A stretch of DNA of 21,574 nucleotides from Paramacrobiotus richtersi (Eukaryota > Tardigrada > Eutardigrada > Parachela > Macrobiotidae). Made by a program: the position numbers and the translations under genes. Below the pieces are notes generated by a model. The model did not search any database. It worked only from the letters and a program-made list of their open reading frames with translations, and was not told where the DNA came from. Of the stretch, positions 10,008 through 18,655 are shown piece by piece. The DNA lies in the NCBI GenBank assembly GCA_034698045.1, contig JAQGAU010001080.1, positions 1 through 21,574 of the forward strand. The letters run 5' to 3'. Numbering within the stretch: the first letter of the stretch is position 1; every line of letters starts with the position of its first letter.

Positions 10008-11340
10008 CCGGGAATCTCCGGGCAGAGGATTGTATTAATGCAGGATCATAGGAGTTTCAGTTTCTGACTTGTTCTTCTTGACGATAGCTCATCCAAAAGT
10101 AAAGTCTGTGTTTGTAAACACATCTTTCGCTCATCATTACAGAGTAACGTACTGGATCGTTTTCAAAGGAATTCATAAAAATTACTGCCCTGTTAACTTT
10201 GAATGCGATACATGGAGCCACGACATGCCAGTACATTACCAGTTTGAAAGGTTACTTTGACAACGTGACCTAACTTTTCAATATCTCGGCACGTCCGGAC
10301 GTACAACCGACAAGGATACATTTCTTTGGTTCTAATATCGATAAAATTTTGAAAACTAATCATTATTGGACCCAACATGATATAACTGTCTGATGTACTG
10401 GAAAAGTTGTTATTGAGTATGCGATATATCAAGGCCAGGATGAGATATCGTACGGTGTGGTTACCTAAGGTACCACAACAACAAGACGATGTGTTGCAAA
10501 AATCGGTCAATATAACATGAATTAAACGGCGTTTCTGGAACGCTCTGGCCTCTGGGCAATAATATCTGGATCGGGACAACCTTTAGTTCCGCCTAGCTAT
10601 TTCTGTCACTTTCTCACAACACCTGACAGTGTGGTTTTAGTGATTTCGCAGCGTACCGTATCCAATAAAAACAAATTAATCACGGTTGAACGGAAGATAA
10701 TAAAATCCAGTACAGGGATACGAACAGATCACGTAAAAGTGCATTGAACTAAGGATAAACACTCTATCTTTGTATGTATCCCAGAAAGTATTAACTACAC
10801 ACGAGTGACACGATTTGTGTTGTTCCTGGTGGAGGAAACAAAAACAGGCAAATCAAAAATTGTTTCTGGGAGTCACACTGAACGTTTGATAGAATCAGTT
10901 AATGTTATTCTTTTGGGAGGTTTTTCGACAGGAATCTCTATGCCCGATTATACCACGCAAGACCGTTCTACAACCTCAGTATTAATTTGTACAGGTAGAT
11001 GCTTGCAGTTGCAGTAAGAAGTACTGCTTACTTTTACCCAGCAGCGTCGTGTCACCGGCAAACGTGGTGGTTCCAGTCTAATAATATTTACTTTCTGCCG
11101 CACACAGGTCATTCGCAAGGTACACGTGATAAAAAATGGAATGCAACGGAAAATTCATTCAGTCTCACACAATAAAACTTTCGATATCTGAGATGAGGTG
11201 ACCTTTACTACGCATAATTTCCAGGCTCTATCTCTGTAACAAAACAAGTGGATCGGCTTTCGCCTGTCCTGTAGAACAGGTTTCCACCAATCGCTCACTA
11301 GTGAGACAACATCACCGCGTCGCACCCAAAAGACCAGCAA
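10008..11340. repeat. Unit B: conserved non-coding spacer
   Basis: Aligns in order with 5816-8060 (A) and 16465-18270 (C). Shared blocks in B include AACACATCTTTCGCTCATC (10118), ACGGTTGAACGGAAGATAAT (10682), AGATCACGTAAAAGTGCATTGAACTA (10725), GATTATACCACGCAAGAC (10946), ACCGGCAAACGTGGTGG (11053) and the block beginning GACCTTTACTACGCATAATT (11200). Homology fades near 11340-11460, before the promoter and GPCR part that would be expected next. No gene seen. Confidence 0.75.
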
Positions 11341-11935
11341 GCCACAACAATGTAGGGAACGACAACAGTTCTATACTTGCATGCTATCTTCACTGCTACA
11401 GTATGTACAGTACAGTATACCACGTTGTCTGCTTCGTATGGATGGTAAGAGCACGGGATGGATGACAAATGACAAGTGATATACTTGACGTCTGCACGGG
11501 AATCCAGAGGATTTTCAAAGGTACGGTTTGGAGTTGCTGGCGCCCCATTAGTTTTTGAGAAATAAGGGTTTGCTACATGTGGGTGGCTAAATGAAGCCGC
11601 AATCTGTTCGTGTACTGTAATATCTGTACGGTAAGTTTATATTGTAAAATTTTCTCCTCTCCTTTTCATGACCTTCGCCTTTCTGCCATGCGAAAAAGTG
11701 GCGGCTTTGCGAAAACTCTAAGTGCTATCAAATACTAAACGGTTGAGCAAAAGCTGACTGACCAAACCGCGGTGCTTATAAAGCAGTTTCTAAACGATCG
11801 ATGGAGAATCGATTGTTATGCTACTGGGATTCCGTAACTCTCCACGCGAGCATCCCGAAACAAAAAAAGGCAAAAAACGGTTTTCCTGGAACATCGAATT
11901 CGTAATAAAAACATGAACTAGTTTTGAAGACGAAT
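11341..11935. other. Unit B breakpoint region with a TATA-led short ORF
   Basis: Homology to units A and C stops around 11340-11460. A palindromic GTACAGTAC cluster lies at 11402-11420. TATAAA at 11777-11782 stands 24 bp before an ATG at 11801 that opens 34 codons (MENRLLCYWDSV...), with a stop at 11903 overlapping an AATAAA at 11904-11909. I do not recognise this peptide, and it may be chance. No larger gene is seen. Confidence 0.35.
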
Positions 11936-12039
11936 TTTAGGTTCCTAATGTAGAATCTCGAAAGTGACAAGAAGCGAGAATCAAACCGCCAACAAAAACC
12001 ACCCCAGCAGACCGCGAACGAACAATTGTTCGTGCGGTC
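11936..12039 (+). repeat. Dispersed palindrome-bearing repeat, copy 1
   Basis: About 104 bp, matching 15852-15952 in the same orientation. Shared parts include GTAGAATCTCGAAA, TGACAAGAAGCGAGA, TCAAAC(C/T)GCCAACAA and CAGCAGACCGCGAA. The right end holds a perfect 16-nt palindrome, ACGAACAATTGTTCGT (12018-12033), flanked by CAGACCGC and GCGGTCTG, so the whole arm can fold as a bulged hairpin. It is probably the end of a mobile element not recognisable from two copies alone. Minus-strand open frames over both copies share the peptide DRTNNCSFAVCW only because the DNA is shared. Confidence 0.8.
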
Positions 12040-12523
12040 TGGGGATAAAATGGAGAAGTTAAATGGGTCGTGCACGAAATTAATTTCTGTGATTGAAAGA
12101 TTTCGTGCTTTGTTTGTTTCTAGGATCTTGTGTATTACATGATTATATGAACCGCCTGATCTGGATAATTTATTATTCTCAATGCTTTTCGTCCGTGTCA
12201 ATCGAATTTGCAGTTTCGCCCACGGAAACAGCTCCCAATATCAATCAAACAGTGACACCAATCGTCTGTCCTTTTTTCGCATTCACAGCAGAGAAACACT
12301 CGACGGCGACTTCGCCAAATAAAATGAAATAAGATAGCAACAAATGAGAGGCGGGATCGATAGTGATATCTTAACAATCTAGGCTAGGATGTTAAGAGGC
12401 AAAGGTACAATAATATGTGGTTGTAATTTGTAAATTAACTTTTAAAGGCAAATGCGGCAGGGTTCGCATAACACTGCTGAGCCGGCAAGAAAAAACAACG
12501 GCCGATGCCGGTTCATCTATAAA
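12040..12523. other. Unassigned stretch with splice-like and poly(A)-like signals
   Basis: No supported gene. A good pyrimidine tract plus CAG acceptor ends at 12288, and AATAAA occurs at 12318-12323 shortly after it. These could mark a short terminal exon of an unseen gene or be chance. Confidence 0.35.
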
Positions 12524-12622
12524 AATGTTGAACAGCAACGTCAACACTCAGCGGACCGGTTCGATGATGGAGAGTCCGTACAGCGACCGGCTAAAGCATA
12601 AATTACTCGAAATTGCCTGCGG
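12524..12622 (+). other. Possible orphan coding exon
   Basis: From an ATG in the context ATAAAAATGTTG, the frame reads 33 codons including SPYSDRLKHKLLEIACG and ends at a good donor (GCGG|GTAAGG, exon end 12622). Composition is codon-like, but I do not recognise the protein. No matching downstream plus-strand exon is visible; GPCR copy 2 on the other strand begins 57 bp later. It may be a first exon with a very long intron, or a transposed gene fragment. Confidence 0.25.
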
Positions 12623-12679
12623 GTAAGGTTGACCTTAATTACTGCTTCTGATAATGCGGCTCGTTTTCCTGGTTCTCTG

Positions 12680-13687
12680 CTACAACGCTCGACATTTGAC
12701 GAGGCGAACAATCCATGCACGGAAACTACCGATGCTCAGAGCAAAAAAGATCGGATCAAGCAGTGGCAATAAAAGAAACAGAACACTCTGTAATTGCTGC
12801 AGGGTATAAAGCTTGCTGAGCGGCAGGACATCAGCCAACTGAAAGTATACCATACCCGGTATCCAACAAATACAAGCGCTAACTGTGAACAGGGTCAGAA
12901 CGATAAATGGCTGGGATTTGGTCTTGCCTCTTCGATTCGCTTGATCGGTGTGTCCTGTCGCCGTGCTGCTTCGGTTGGGTGCTCCATCAGCTTGTACGGA
13001 ATGTGCATCAACGGCCACTCTTCCCCTTCGAAAATACTTCCACAGGAGAATCAGATAGCATACCGGAATGAACAGTTTTGGTACGTCAAACACCGAAACT
13101 GATGTAAACATTGCCCAAGTGCGCTGCGCCTTCGTATCCAGATAGCAACTTTTAGTCAGCGGCGCGCGGTAATACAGAGCATCTAATATTATTCCCGGCA
13201 TAAGGAGTATATGATCGCACATCCCCACGACTACGCAAAGTAAAGCGGCCATTCGTGAAGTGTGACGATTTGTGTAGGATACAGGCCAGAGTAGCGCCCA
13301 AGCCCGATTGATGCTAATTAGCACGTGAATATGTAGCGTAGCAGCCGCAATAACGTAGACGGCGTAAATTGATAAGGTACAGGCATGAGGTCCCAGCCAC
13401 GAATAGTCATAATATTCGGCAAAGATTCTCATAGGATTTCGGATTCCGAGAAAAAGAACGTGGGTACAAAACAGAGTGATGATGTACACATTGAAAGATG
13501 TCCGGAAAAGTTTCTTCTTAAACAAGAAATACAGCACCACACAGTTGAGAGCAAGTGGAATCACTGTTAATATGATGAGACTGGAGGACACAGGATTACC
13601 ACTTGGATTTTCACCAGTGTTTTGCGCCGATGTTCGATTATTTCGGGAAGCAGAACTATTGGTGGAGTTATCGGCCAGCCGCATCAT
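12680..13687 (-). CDS. Divergent rhodopsin-like GPCR, copy 2
   Basis: Intronless and intact, 335 residues. The start is the ATG at 13687, with a second in-frame ATG directly after it; stop TAG at 12682-12680. Glycosylation sequons NST, NSS and NRT lie in residues 7-19. TM1 runs about 35-57 (N48 in LNCVV), TM2 about 65-86 (H76 where class A has Asp2.50), TM3 from C103 to N127-R128-A129 (in place of DRY), TM4 ends at P164, the ECL2 Cys is C181, TM5 is about 190-214, TM6 carries C274-W275-I-P277, and TM7 carries D311-P-I-F-F315 in place of NPxxY. Cys332 near the end may be palmitoylated. The long basic third loop holds Ser/Thr sites. It acts at the plasma membrane; ligand and G protein are unknown. 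It is the only receptor here on the minus strand, and its upstream 120 bp align with those of copy 3, so it was probably inverted after duplication. Confidence 0.9.
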   Translation of the reverse strand: MMRLADNSTNSSASRNNRTSAQNTGENPSGNPVSSSLIILTVIPLALNCVVLYFLFKKKLFRTSFNVYIITLFCTHVLFLGIRNPMRIFAEYYDYSWLGPHACTLSIYAVYVIAAATLHIHVLISINRAWALLWPVSYTNRHTSRMAALLCVVVGMCDHILLMPGIILDALYYRAPLTKSCYLDTKAQRTWAMFTSVSVFDVPKLFIPVCYLILLWKYFRRGRVAVDAHSVQADGAPNRSSTATGHTDQANRRGKTKSQPFIVLTLFTVSACICWIPGMVYFQLADVLPLSKLYTLQQLQSVLFLLLPLLDPIFFALSIGSFRAWIVRLVKCRAL

Positions 13688-13804
13688 GACTGGCTGGTCT
13701 GCACTCAGTGTAGTGCAAATCTTTTACCGCTGTTAGCAGGACACGAGAAATTTAGGCGAAGAAGTGTAAGTCCTATGAGTGGCAGTGTACTAACCGAGTT
13801 CTAG

Positions 13805-13812
13805 TTTATATA
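13805..13812 (-). promoter_or_regulatory. TATA box of GPCR copy 2
   Basis: TATATAAA on the minus strand, 125 bp before the ATG. The sequence between (CTTCGCCTAAATTTCT, then TGCTAAC, then TGAGTGCAGACCA) aligns with the corresponding part upstream of copy 3. The spacing matches copy 3 (123 bp) once the extra 48-bp repeat in copy 3 is subtracted. Confidence 0.65.
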
Positions 13813-14428
13813 CTACATCTGTATAGATTACGTACGTGTATGCACCGCGCGGAGTATATCATGTCGGGAAAGATGATGTAAGTAAGATTATCATGGATGG
13901 CCCCAGGATGGACAAATCCACTCAAAGCGGGTGTTCTTTAGCGTGTAAGCGCTTTGAAGAGCTGAATTTTGGCTGCTTGCTGCCTGTACGGCAGGAGAGC
14001 GGTGATGTATCGGATGATCCTGTTGACCTTTACGACGACATTTTCCACGTGTTCTTTCCAGTTCAGCCTGTAGTCAATCGTTACTCCAAGGTACCGCTGG
14101 ACGGCACGACAGGAATTGGAGACCCTAACAATTCATACGGCACACAGACCAGCATCGGCTTTCTTCTGTTTGAGAGCCGTAGGTGGCAGCATTTCTTCAG
14201 ATTGAAAGACAATCGCTTTTCAACCGCCCACAATTCAAACTTGTTGATATCATCCTGGAAGACATCCATATCCGCCGTTTCGTTCTTTATGATGCGGCTC
14301 ATCATGAAGTCATCAGCCCATATTTTCATATCGGTTTCACTGGAAACAGAGTAGAATTTGTCACACAGTTAAACAACAGCGGTCCAATTACTGATCCCTG
14401 AGGCACCCCGCTTGGTAACACAGCCAAC

Positions 14429-15233
14429 TAGAGTTCTGCAATGGACGGAAAAAGTCAGTCCAGTCCGATCCAAAACGTGTTTTCATTTCCCAAATCCAGT
14501 CCAAACCCAAACTTGGCCCAGCCCAATCCGTCCAGTCCAATCCAAACATTTTAGTCCAAATCCAGTCCATTCCAATCCGAAAATGTTTTTCAGTTGCCTT
14601 GATTGTTCGTTTGGCCATTGAACCATTACATTTTTAACTTAAATTGGAGTGGCGAAGCTTGCAATTTACTATATATTGTGCTTCTGATCAAGCTTTTGAA
14701 AACCACACGAACATACGGACCTACTGACCGACATGACCTACGTCCGTTTTAAAAATTAAAAATCTTCGCCTGACGTACAAATGGTTAGTAAACTACAATC
14801 AAAATGAAAGCCGAGCAAGTATTCCGATACAATCAGCCTGAGAATTATGTTATTTAGCTAGTTAACTGCAGTCAAATGTGGGATTGTGTTTGACAAAGTG
14901 TATGTTTAACGTCGACTGAAAACTGTAGCGTTCTATTACAATTGGGTAGGCGGCCCTCTTTACGGAGGAACAACAAGCAGACCTGGGTTTTGCTGGCAGC
15001 AAACAAAATTACCAGTTATTTTAGTGCCATTAACACTGCCCAATGCATTTGTTAAACTAATAATTGTGGAGACTGTGGACCAGTTTCCGCAACCAATCCA
15101 GTCCATTTGGGCCAAACTGGAATCCAAATCCAATCCAAAACCATAATTTTTTTTTCCTAAATCCGTCCAATCCACTCCATATTCTGGTATGGACTGGATT
15201 GGACTGGATTTTCCAGTCCATTGCAGAACTCTA
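14429..15233. mobile_element. hAT-type non-autonomous DNA transposon (805 bp)
   Basis: Terminal inverted repeats: the left end starts TAGAGTTCTGCAATGGAC, and the right end is its reverse complement. The match continues imperfectly for more than 40 bp. An exact 8-bp target duplication, CAGCCAAC, flanks it (14421-14428 and 15234-15241). An 8-bp duplication and a TIR beginning TAGAGTTCTGCAA (compare hobo CAGAGAACTGCA) point to the hAT superfamily. Both subterminal regions are packed with short TCCAGTCC / CCAATCC words (14446-14582 and 15095-15215), in inverted orientation at the two ends, a likely transposase-binding array. The AT-rich core (14600-15080) has no transposase. It lies inside the LINE relic and is therefore younger than it. 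Confidence 0.9.
14446..14582. repeat. Left subterminal TCCAGTCC/CCAATCC array
   Basis: Degenerate 5-8 bp words such as AGTCCAGTCC, AATCCAGTCC, CCAATCC and TCCAAACC are repeated about every 10 bp. The mirror array is at about 15095-15215. Reading frames through it give a false repetitive peptide. Confidence 0.85.
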
Positions 15234-15851
15234 CAGCCAACACTACTGAACCTGATACCGACCCCTCGACGATGGTGCACTCACTGCACTGTTCTAGATT
15301 GCGCAAGTAATCCTTTAATATCATCAGCAGTATAGAATCTACGTTCATCTCGTTCAACGCAGTTTGCACAGTTTCATGATCGGCCCAATCAAAGCTTTGG
15401 AACAATCAAAGAAGATGGTATCGACTTCGTTTCCTTCTGGCAAGGCAGACTGCCAGCCGTCGACTACTATGGTCAGCAATAGTTCGATTGAATGCTTACA
15501 CCGGTAGGCAAAATGGTCGGGCTGTGGAGGCCATAATCACCAATATGCTTCTCCAGTTGGTTGCGCAAGGCAATCTCAAGCATCTTTGAATGTGGACTAA
15601 TCCGGCGCTATTCTGTTCCCATCACTTTGCGCAAGAGCAGGAAAACGGCTTTGATTGTGGGTTGTAGGCGATCACTTTCCCATCAGATCTGGTCAAACAA
15701 CCGGAGAACTGTAGATTTAACCGTGAACGAATCTGTGAACAGTTTTTGAAATGTTGTAATATTTTAAGCAGAGCTCTTTTTGTGCTGTTGGAGGACGCTT
15801 GAGAATACAGCGACAGCATTGTAGAATAACGTTTCTAAAGGTAAACGTTTA

Positions 15852-15952
15852 TTTTAGGTTTCTAAAGTAGAATCTCGAAATTGACAAGAAGCGAGATTCA
15901 AACTGCCAACAAGAGCCCAGCAGACCGCGAAGGAACAATTGTTCGTGCGGTC
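15852..15952 (+). repeat. Dispersed palindrome-bearing repeat, copy 2
   Basis: Second copy of the repeat at 11936-12039. The inner palindrome has one changed base (AGGAACAATTGTTCGT). The repeat ends exactly where homology to the first bases of the tRNase Z last exon begins (15953), so its end coincides with a duplication breakpoint. Confidence 0.8.
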
Positions 15953-16083
15953 ATAATACGGAATCCAACCGACATCGGCGGCCGACGAACCCCGCAAACA
16001 GCCCGCGACCGCGGCCACACCGACCTCCAGGAGGTCGCCAGCAATGCCGAAAAGTTTTGGGAGGTTGGAGGGTTGGTGCTGGT

Positions 16084-16332
16084 TGTCATGGCGTTGCCAT
16101 TTAGACGTTGAGCGATAAAGATTTTCTAAGTTATTTGTGAATAATGCAGCTAGCTCAGTCGTTATATGCTCGGCCACAGAGCGAGAGCGCAGCGGTTCGA
16201 TCCCGCGTAGTTGCACTTTTTGCGAATTAGCTTTTGATACGAGAGAAAAATCGTTGTTTCGGACACTTAAATCAAGCTTTGATGTACGACCAGTTAAGAT
16301 TTTCGAGACGTACGAAATTAGCCTTGTGATTT
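16084..16332. mobile_element. 249-bp insertion in the unit C relic
   Basis: Interrupts the exon copy between GGTGCTGGT and GGTGCACATG, positions that are contiguous in the real gene. A 4-bp TGGT occurs at both junctions (16080-16083 and 16332-16335), a possible short target duplication. I found no terminal inverted repeat and no A-rich tail. It contains the tRNA-like sequence at 16146-16215. Confidence 0.65.
16146..16215 (+). other. tRNA-like sequence (SINE head or tRNA pseudogene)
   Basis: The ends GCAGCTA and TAGTTGC pair as a 7-bp acceptor stem (one G-T pair). TAGCTCAGTCGTTATATGC (16151-16169) resembles the pol III A box, and GGTTCGATCCC (16194-16204) is a canonical B box. The T arm forms four good pairs and an anticodon-like arm forms CTCG/CGAG. 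The D stem is broken and the spacing between acceptor and D arm is short, so it is not a functional tRNA. It most likely comes from a tRNA-derived SINE or a tRNA relic. Confidence 0.55.
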
Positions 16333-16464
16333 GGTGCACATGTCGGACTGGTATTCCAGCGGACAGGCTGCTCACTGGACCAGACAGCTCCTCCCGCCTG
16401 GCTGCTGGCCAAGACATGGATCCCGACACTGATGAAGGATATGGATGACCGGAATGCGTACTGA

Positions 16465-18484
16465 CCGAAAACCGCCGCTCCGGGGATTGCACTGATGGAT
16501 TGCACTGGGGATTGCACTGTCTTTGTTTGGTTGGTGTATGAGAAGTGTCGATTATCTTTAAAGGTTCGTTCTTTTTGGGGTCAGCGTGCTTTACTAGTAG
16601 TTTGCGGAAACTGATCCAAAGAAAGAGAAGTGTACACCAGTCACTGTGTGATTGACTGTGAAGACGAACCTTTACCTGGTGTTGTTAATCTCTTCCGTTG
16701 GTTGTTCAGACTGAATGCTGATGGATTACGGTACGACGGAATATAATTTTAATCGTGTTATTGCTGAACGTACAGAACTTGATCAAATGAAAAGGGATCG
16801 CAATACGCTGCGGCTGCACTGCCTCTTGTCCAGTAACCTGACATTTGATACAAATATTGGCGTTGCACAACTAGTCGTGGTTATGAGTACTGTTGTTCTG
16901 TGCGACGGTAGTTGATCGAAAAGTGTTTAAAACACATCTTTCGCGCAGCAAAAACCACAAGTAACACATTGTGGGTTGTTCCACGGGAATTCATACAAAT
17001 TACGGACATGCTAATTCTTGTGCTGATACGTACACTGCATGCCAAAGGCGAATACATTGTCATTAGCGGTGTGAAACAATACGCTGGCAGCGTAAGCGAA
17101 CTTTTTGTTTTTGTAAGGTCGAACGGACAACGTCGCACCGACAAGGATACATTTAAATGGTTCAAACTCTCGATTTAATTTTGAAAAACAGACGCATCAA
17201 GACATAACTGGCGGATGCACATCAAACATGCGATGTCGTTCTTTCAAAAACAATGAACGGGAAGCCTGACTGAGGTCATTTTGTACGGTATTTTTCGTTA
17301 CCACAACAAGAAGACAATGATCGTGCTGCCAAAATCGGTCAAGATAACATGCTTTAAGTGGCGTTCTGGAACGCTCTCAAGATCTTAAGTGGCGGAATCG
17401 GAAACATTTTGTCCCAACCCTTCTATTCCGGTCTTCTTACCATACATCTCACAATTCGTTTCAGCTGCGGCGTACCGCAACTAAATTAATATAAGAGGAA
17501 CAAGTCAAGTACGTTACGGTTGAACGAAACATAATGGGCCAAATCAAATAGATCACGCAAAAGTGCATTGAACTACGGACAGACCCTCATCTTTCCATGT
17601 ATCCCGGGAAGTAGTAAATACACATGAATAATGACAAGATTGGTGTAGTTCCTGATGGAAGAAATCAAAACAGAACAACAAAACTGGTTCGTGTCCAACA
17701 CTTGTGACCGCTAAAACCGCTCGAAGGTTTTACCGGTCAAAAGTGTTCGAAAGATAAAGGTAATAATGAGTTTGTAATCTTCTTACGGAATGTTGTATTG
17801 ACTAGAATAAGCACGTAAGCTTAAAGGCCGATTATACCACGCAAGACAGCCTAATATTGCAGGTGCAGGTGAATACTTGCATATATCGTTAGAAGCACTA
17901 GTACTGTCAATGCAGAGATTGTCATATATTATTAAATTTTGTTGATGCCGCTGTTCACCTACTCTGATTCACTCACACTCAGCAGTGGTGTACCACCGGT
18001 GAACGTTTTGGCTCCAATACAAAAATTTACTTTCTCCCGGACGCAGGCTGTTTGCGAGGTTCACGTGATACAAAATGTCAAATTTAAATCAAAAGTTCTT
18101 TCATTTTCATATTTGCTAAACTGAGATGACCTTTACCACGCTTAATTTCCAAGCTTTATCTCTGATATAAAGCAACTGGATTGACATTCGCCAGTCCTGA
18201 GAAACAGCCATCTTCCAATCGTTTAGCAGGGACACAACGTTATAACATCGGATGATAAAACCAACGGTTGGCCTCTGAACCGGTTTATGCGCGTATTTCC
18301 AACCGCCCACTTTCCATCTTCCTCCACAACCCTGCGGGCGCTAAGAACCTGTGTGCAGCAGGAACGTAGCAAACCATCGTTGATTAAACTGTGACGAGCA
18401 CGCCTAAGAACACCCACTGTGAACCGATTTGCCCAACCATGATAATTCTTGAGATCTGGCTTGGAACGAAGCACGTGCATATAC
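16465..18484. repeat. Unit C: tRNase Z 3' UTR copy and conserved spacer before GPCR copy 3
   Basis: No convincing gene in 2.0 kb. Aligns in order with units A and B: TTTGGGGTCAG (16576), GTGTGATTGACTG (16645), AACACATCTTTCGCGCAGC (16930), ACGGTTGAACGAAACATAAT (17516), AGATCACGCAAAAGTGCATTGAACTAC (17549), TGTATCCCGGGAAG (17597), GATTATACCACGCAAGACAG (17830), CCACCGGTGAACG (17990), GTGTGCAGCAGGAACG (18350) and CCCACTGTGAACCGAT (18411). The last block leads directly to the TATA box. Confidence 0.72.
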
Positions 18485-18492
18485 TATATAAA
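18485..18492 (+). promoter_or_regulatory. TATA box of GPCR copy 3
   Basis: TATATAAA, followed by ATTCCGTTATTGCACTTC, which aligns with ATTCCGCTACTGCACTTC upstream of copy 1. The open frame that starts at ATG 18449 lies before this box, so I place the translation start further downstream at 18656. Confidence 0.65.
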
Positions 18493-18502
18493 TTCCGTTA
18501 TT

Positions 18503-18598
18503 GCACTTCGCGCAGAGGACTGTAAATCTCTTCGCCTACACTTCTATTCTGCACTTCGCGCAGAGGACTGTAAATCTCTTCGCCTACACTTCTATTCT
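18503..18598. repeat. Perfect 2 x 48-bp tandem repeat in the GPCR copy 3 leader
   Basis: 18503-18550 and 18551-18598 are identical (GCACTTCGCGCAGAGGACTG ... CACTTCTATTCT). The repeat starts 10 bp after the TATA box and so includes the expected transcription start. Copy 2 has a single diverged version. The unit is 16 codons long and open in one frame, which explains the repeated peptide seen in an extended reading of the receptor ORF. Confidence 0.95.
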
Positions 18599-18655
18599 GA
18601 TAACATCGACGTACTGTATTTACAGTGTGGTCTGAGTACAGACCAACCCGTGATA

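Larger units (their letters stand above)
13870..15700 (-). mobile_element. LINE (non-LTR retrotransposon) reverse transcriptase relic
   Basis: Minus-strand RT sequence, decayed by frameshifts and stops and split by the hAT element at 14429-15233. Reading right to left: MLEIALRNQLEKHI (about 15590-15545), then a degraded fingers region, SKAFDWADHETV (about 15400-15365), an ILLMILKDYLRN segment, and after the insertion GVPQGSVIGPLLF (GVPQGS at 14409-14392). One frameshift leads to WADD (14320-14309), the YADD catalytic box, followed by a thumb-like part. A second frameshift near 14095 leads to GVTIDYRLNWKEHVENVV. The motif order and spacing fit the CR1/Jockey group of LINEs. No endonuclease domain or 3' tail is recognisable, so this is a truncated dead copy. 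It stops about 60 bp short of the GPCR copy 2 TATA box. Confidence 0.85.
15953..16464 (+). pseudogene. Unit C: relic of tRNase Z last exon, split by an insertion
   Basis: Part 1 (15953-16083) aligns with the start of exon 3: ATACGGAATCCAACCGACATCG versus ATAACGGAAGCCACCTACATCG, then AGCCCGCGACCGCGG, ACCTCCAGGAGGTCGCC and AATGCCGAAAAGTTT. Part 2 (16333-16464) aligns with the remainder: GGTGCACATGTCGGACTGGTATTCCAGCGGAC, then GACCAGAC, CTGGCTGCTGGCCAAGACATGGATCCC and the stop TGA at 16462. A 249-bp insertion separates them. Base changes alter several family residues, and the insertion introduces stops. Homology starts at the exon boundary and runs on through the 3' UTR. Confidence 0.88.

Noticed and set aside
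13836-14354. 172-residue plus-strand open frame
   Set aside because: It is antisense to the LINE reverse transcriptase relic, whose WADD and thumb motifs read on the minus strand.
14388-15280. Repetitive W/G/D-rich minus-strand peptides (such as GLDWTDW)
   Set aside because: These are translations of the hAT subterminal TCCAGTCC arrays, not protein-coding sequence.
16146-16215. Functional tRNA gene
   Set aside because: The D stem is disrupted, spacing is wrong and the segment sits in an insertion within a pseudogene. I keep only a tRNA-like call.
15854-16492. 212-residue minus-strand open frame sharing DRTNNCSFAVCW with one at 11821-12201
   Set aside because: The shared peptide comes from the dispersed DNA repeat. 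The rest is antisense to the RNase Z relic and runs through the inserted tRNA-like DNA.
18449-18655. N-terminal extension of GPCR copy 3 with a repeated ALRAEDCKSLRLHFYS peptide
   Set aside because: The upstream ATG lies before the TATA box, the repeat is a DNA-level 48-bp duplication in the leader, and the paralogues start at the position matching 18656.
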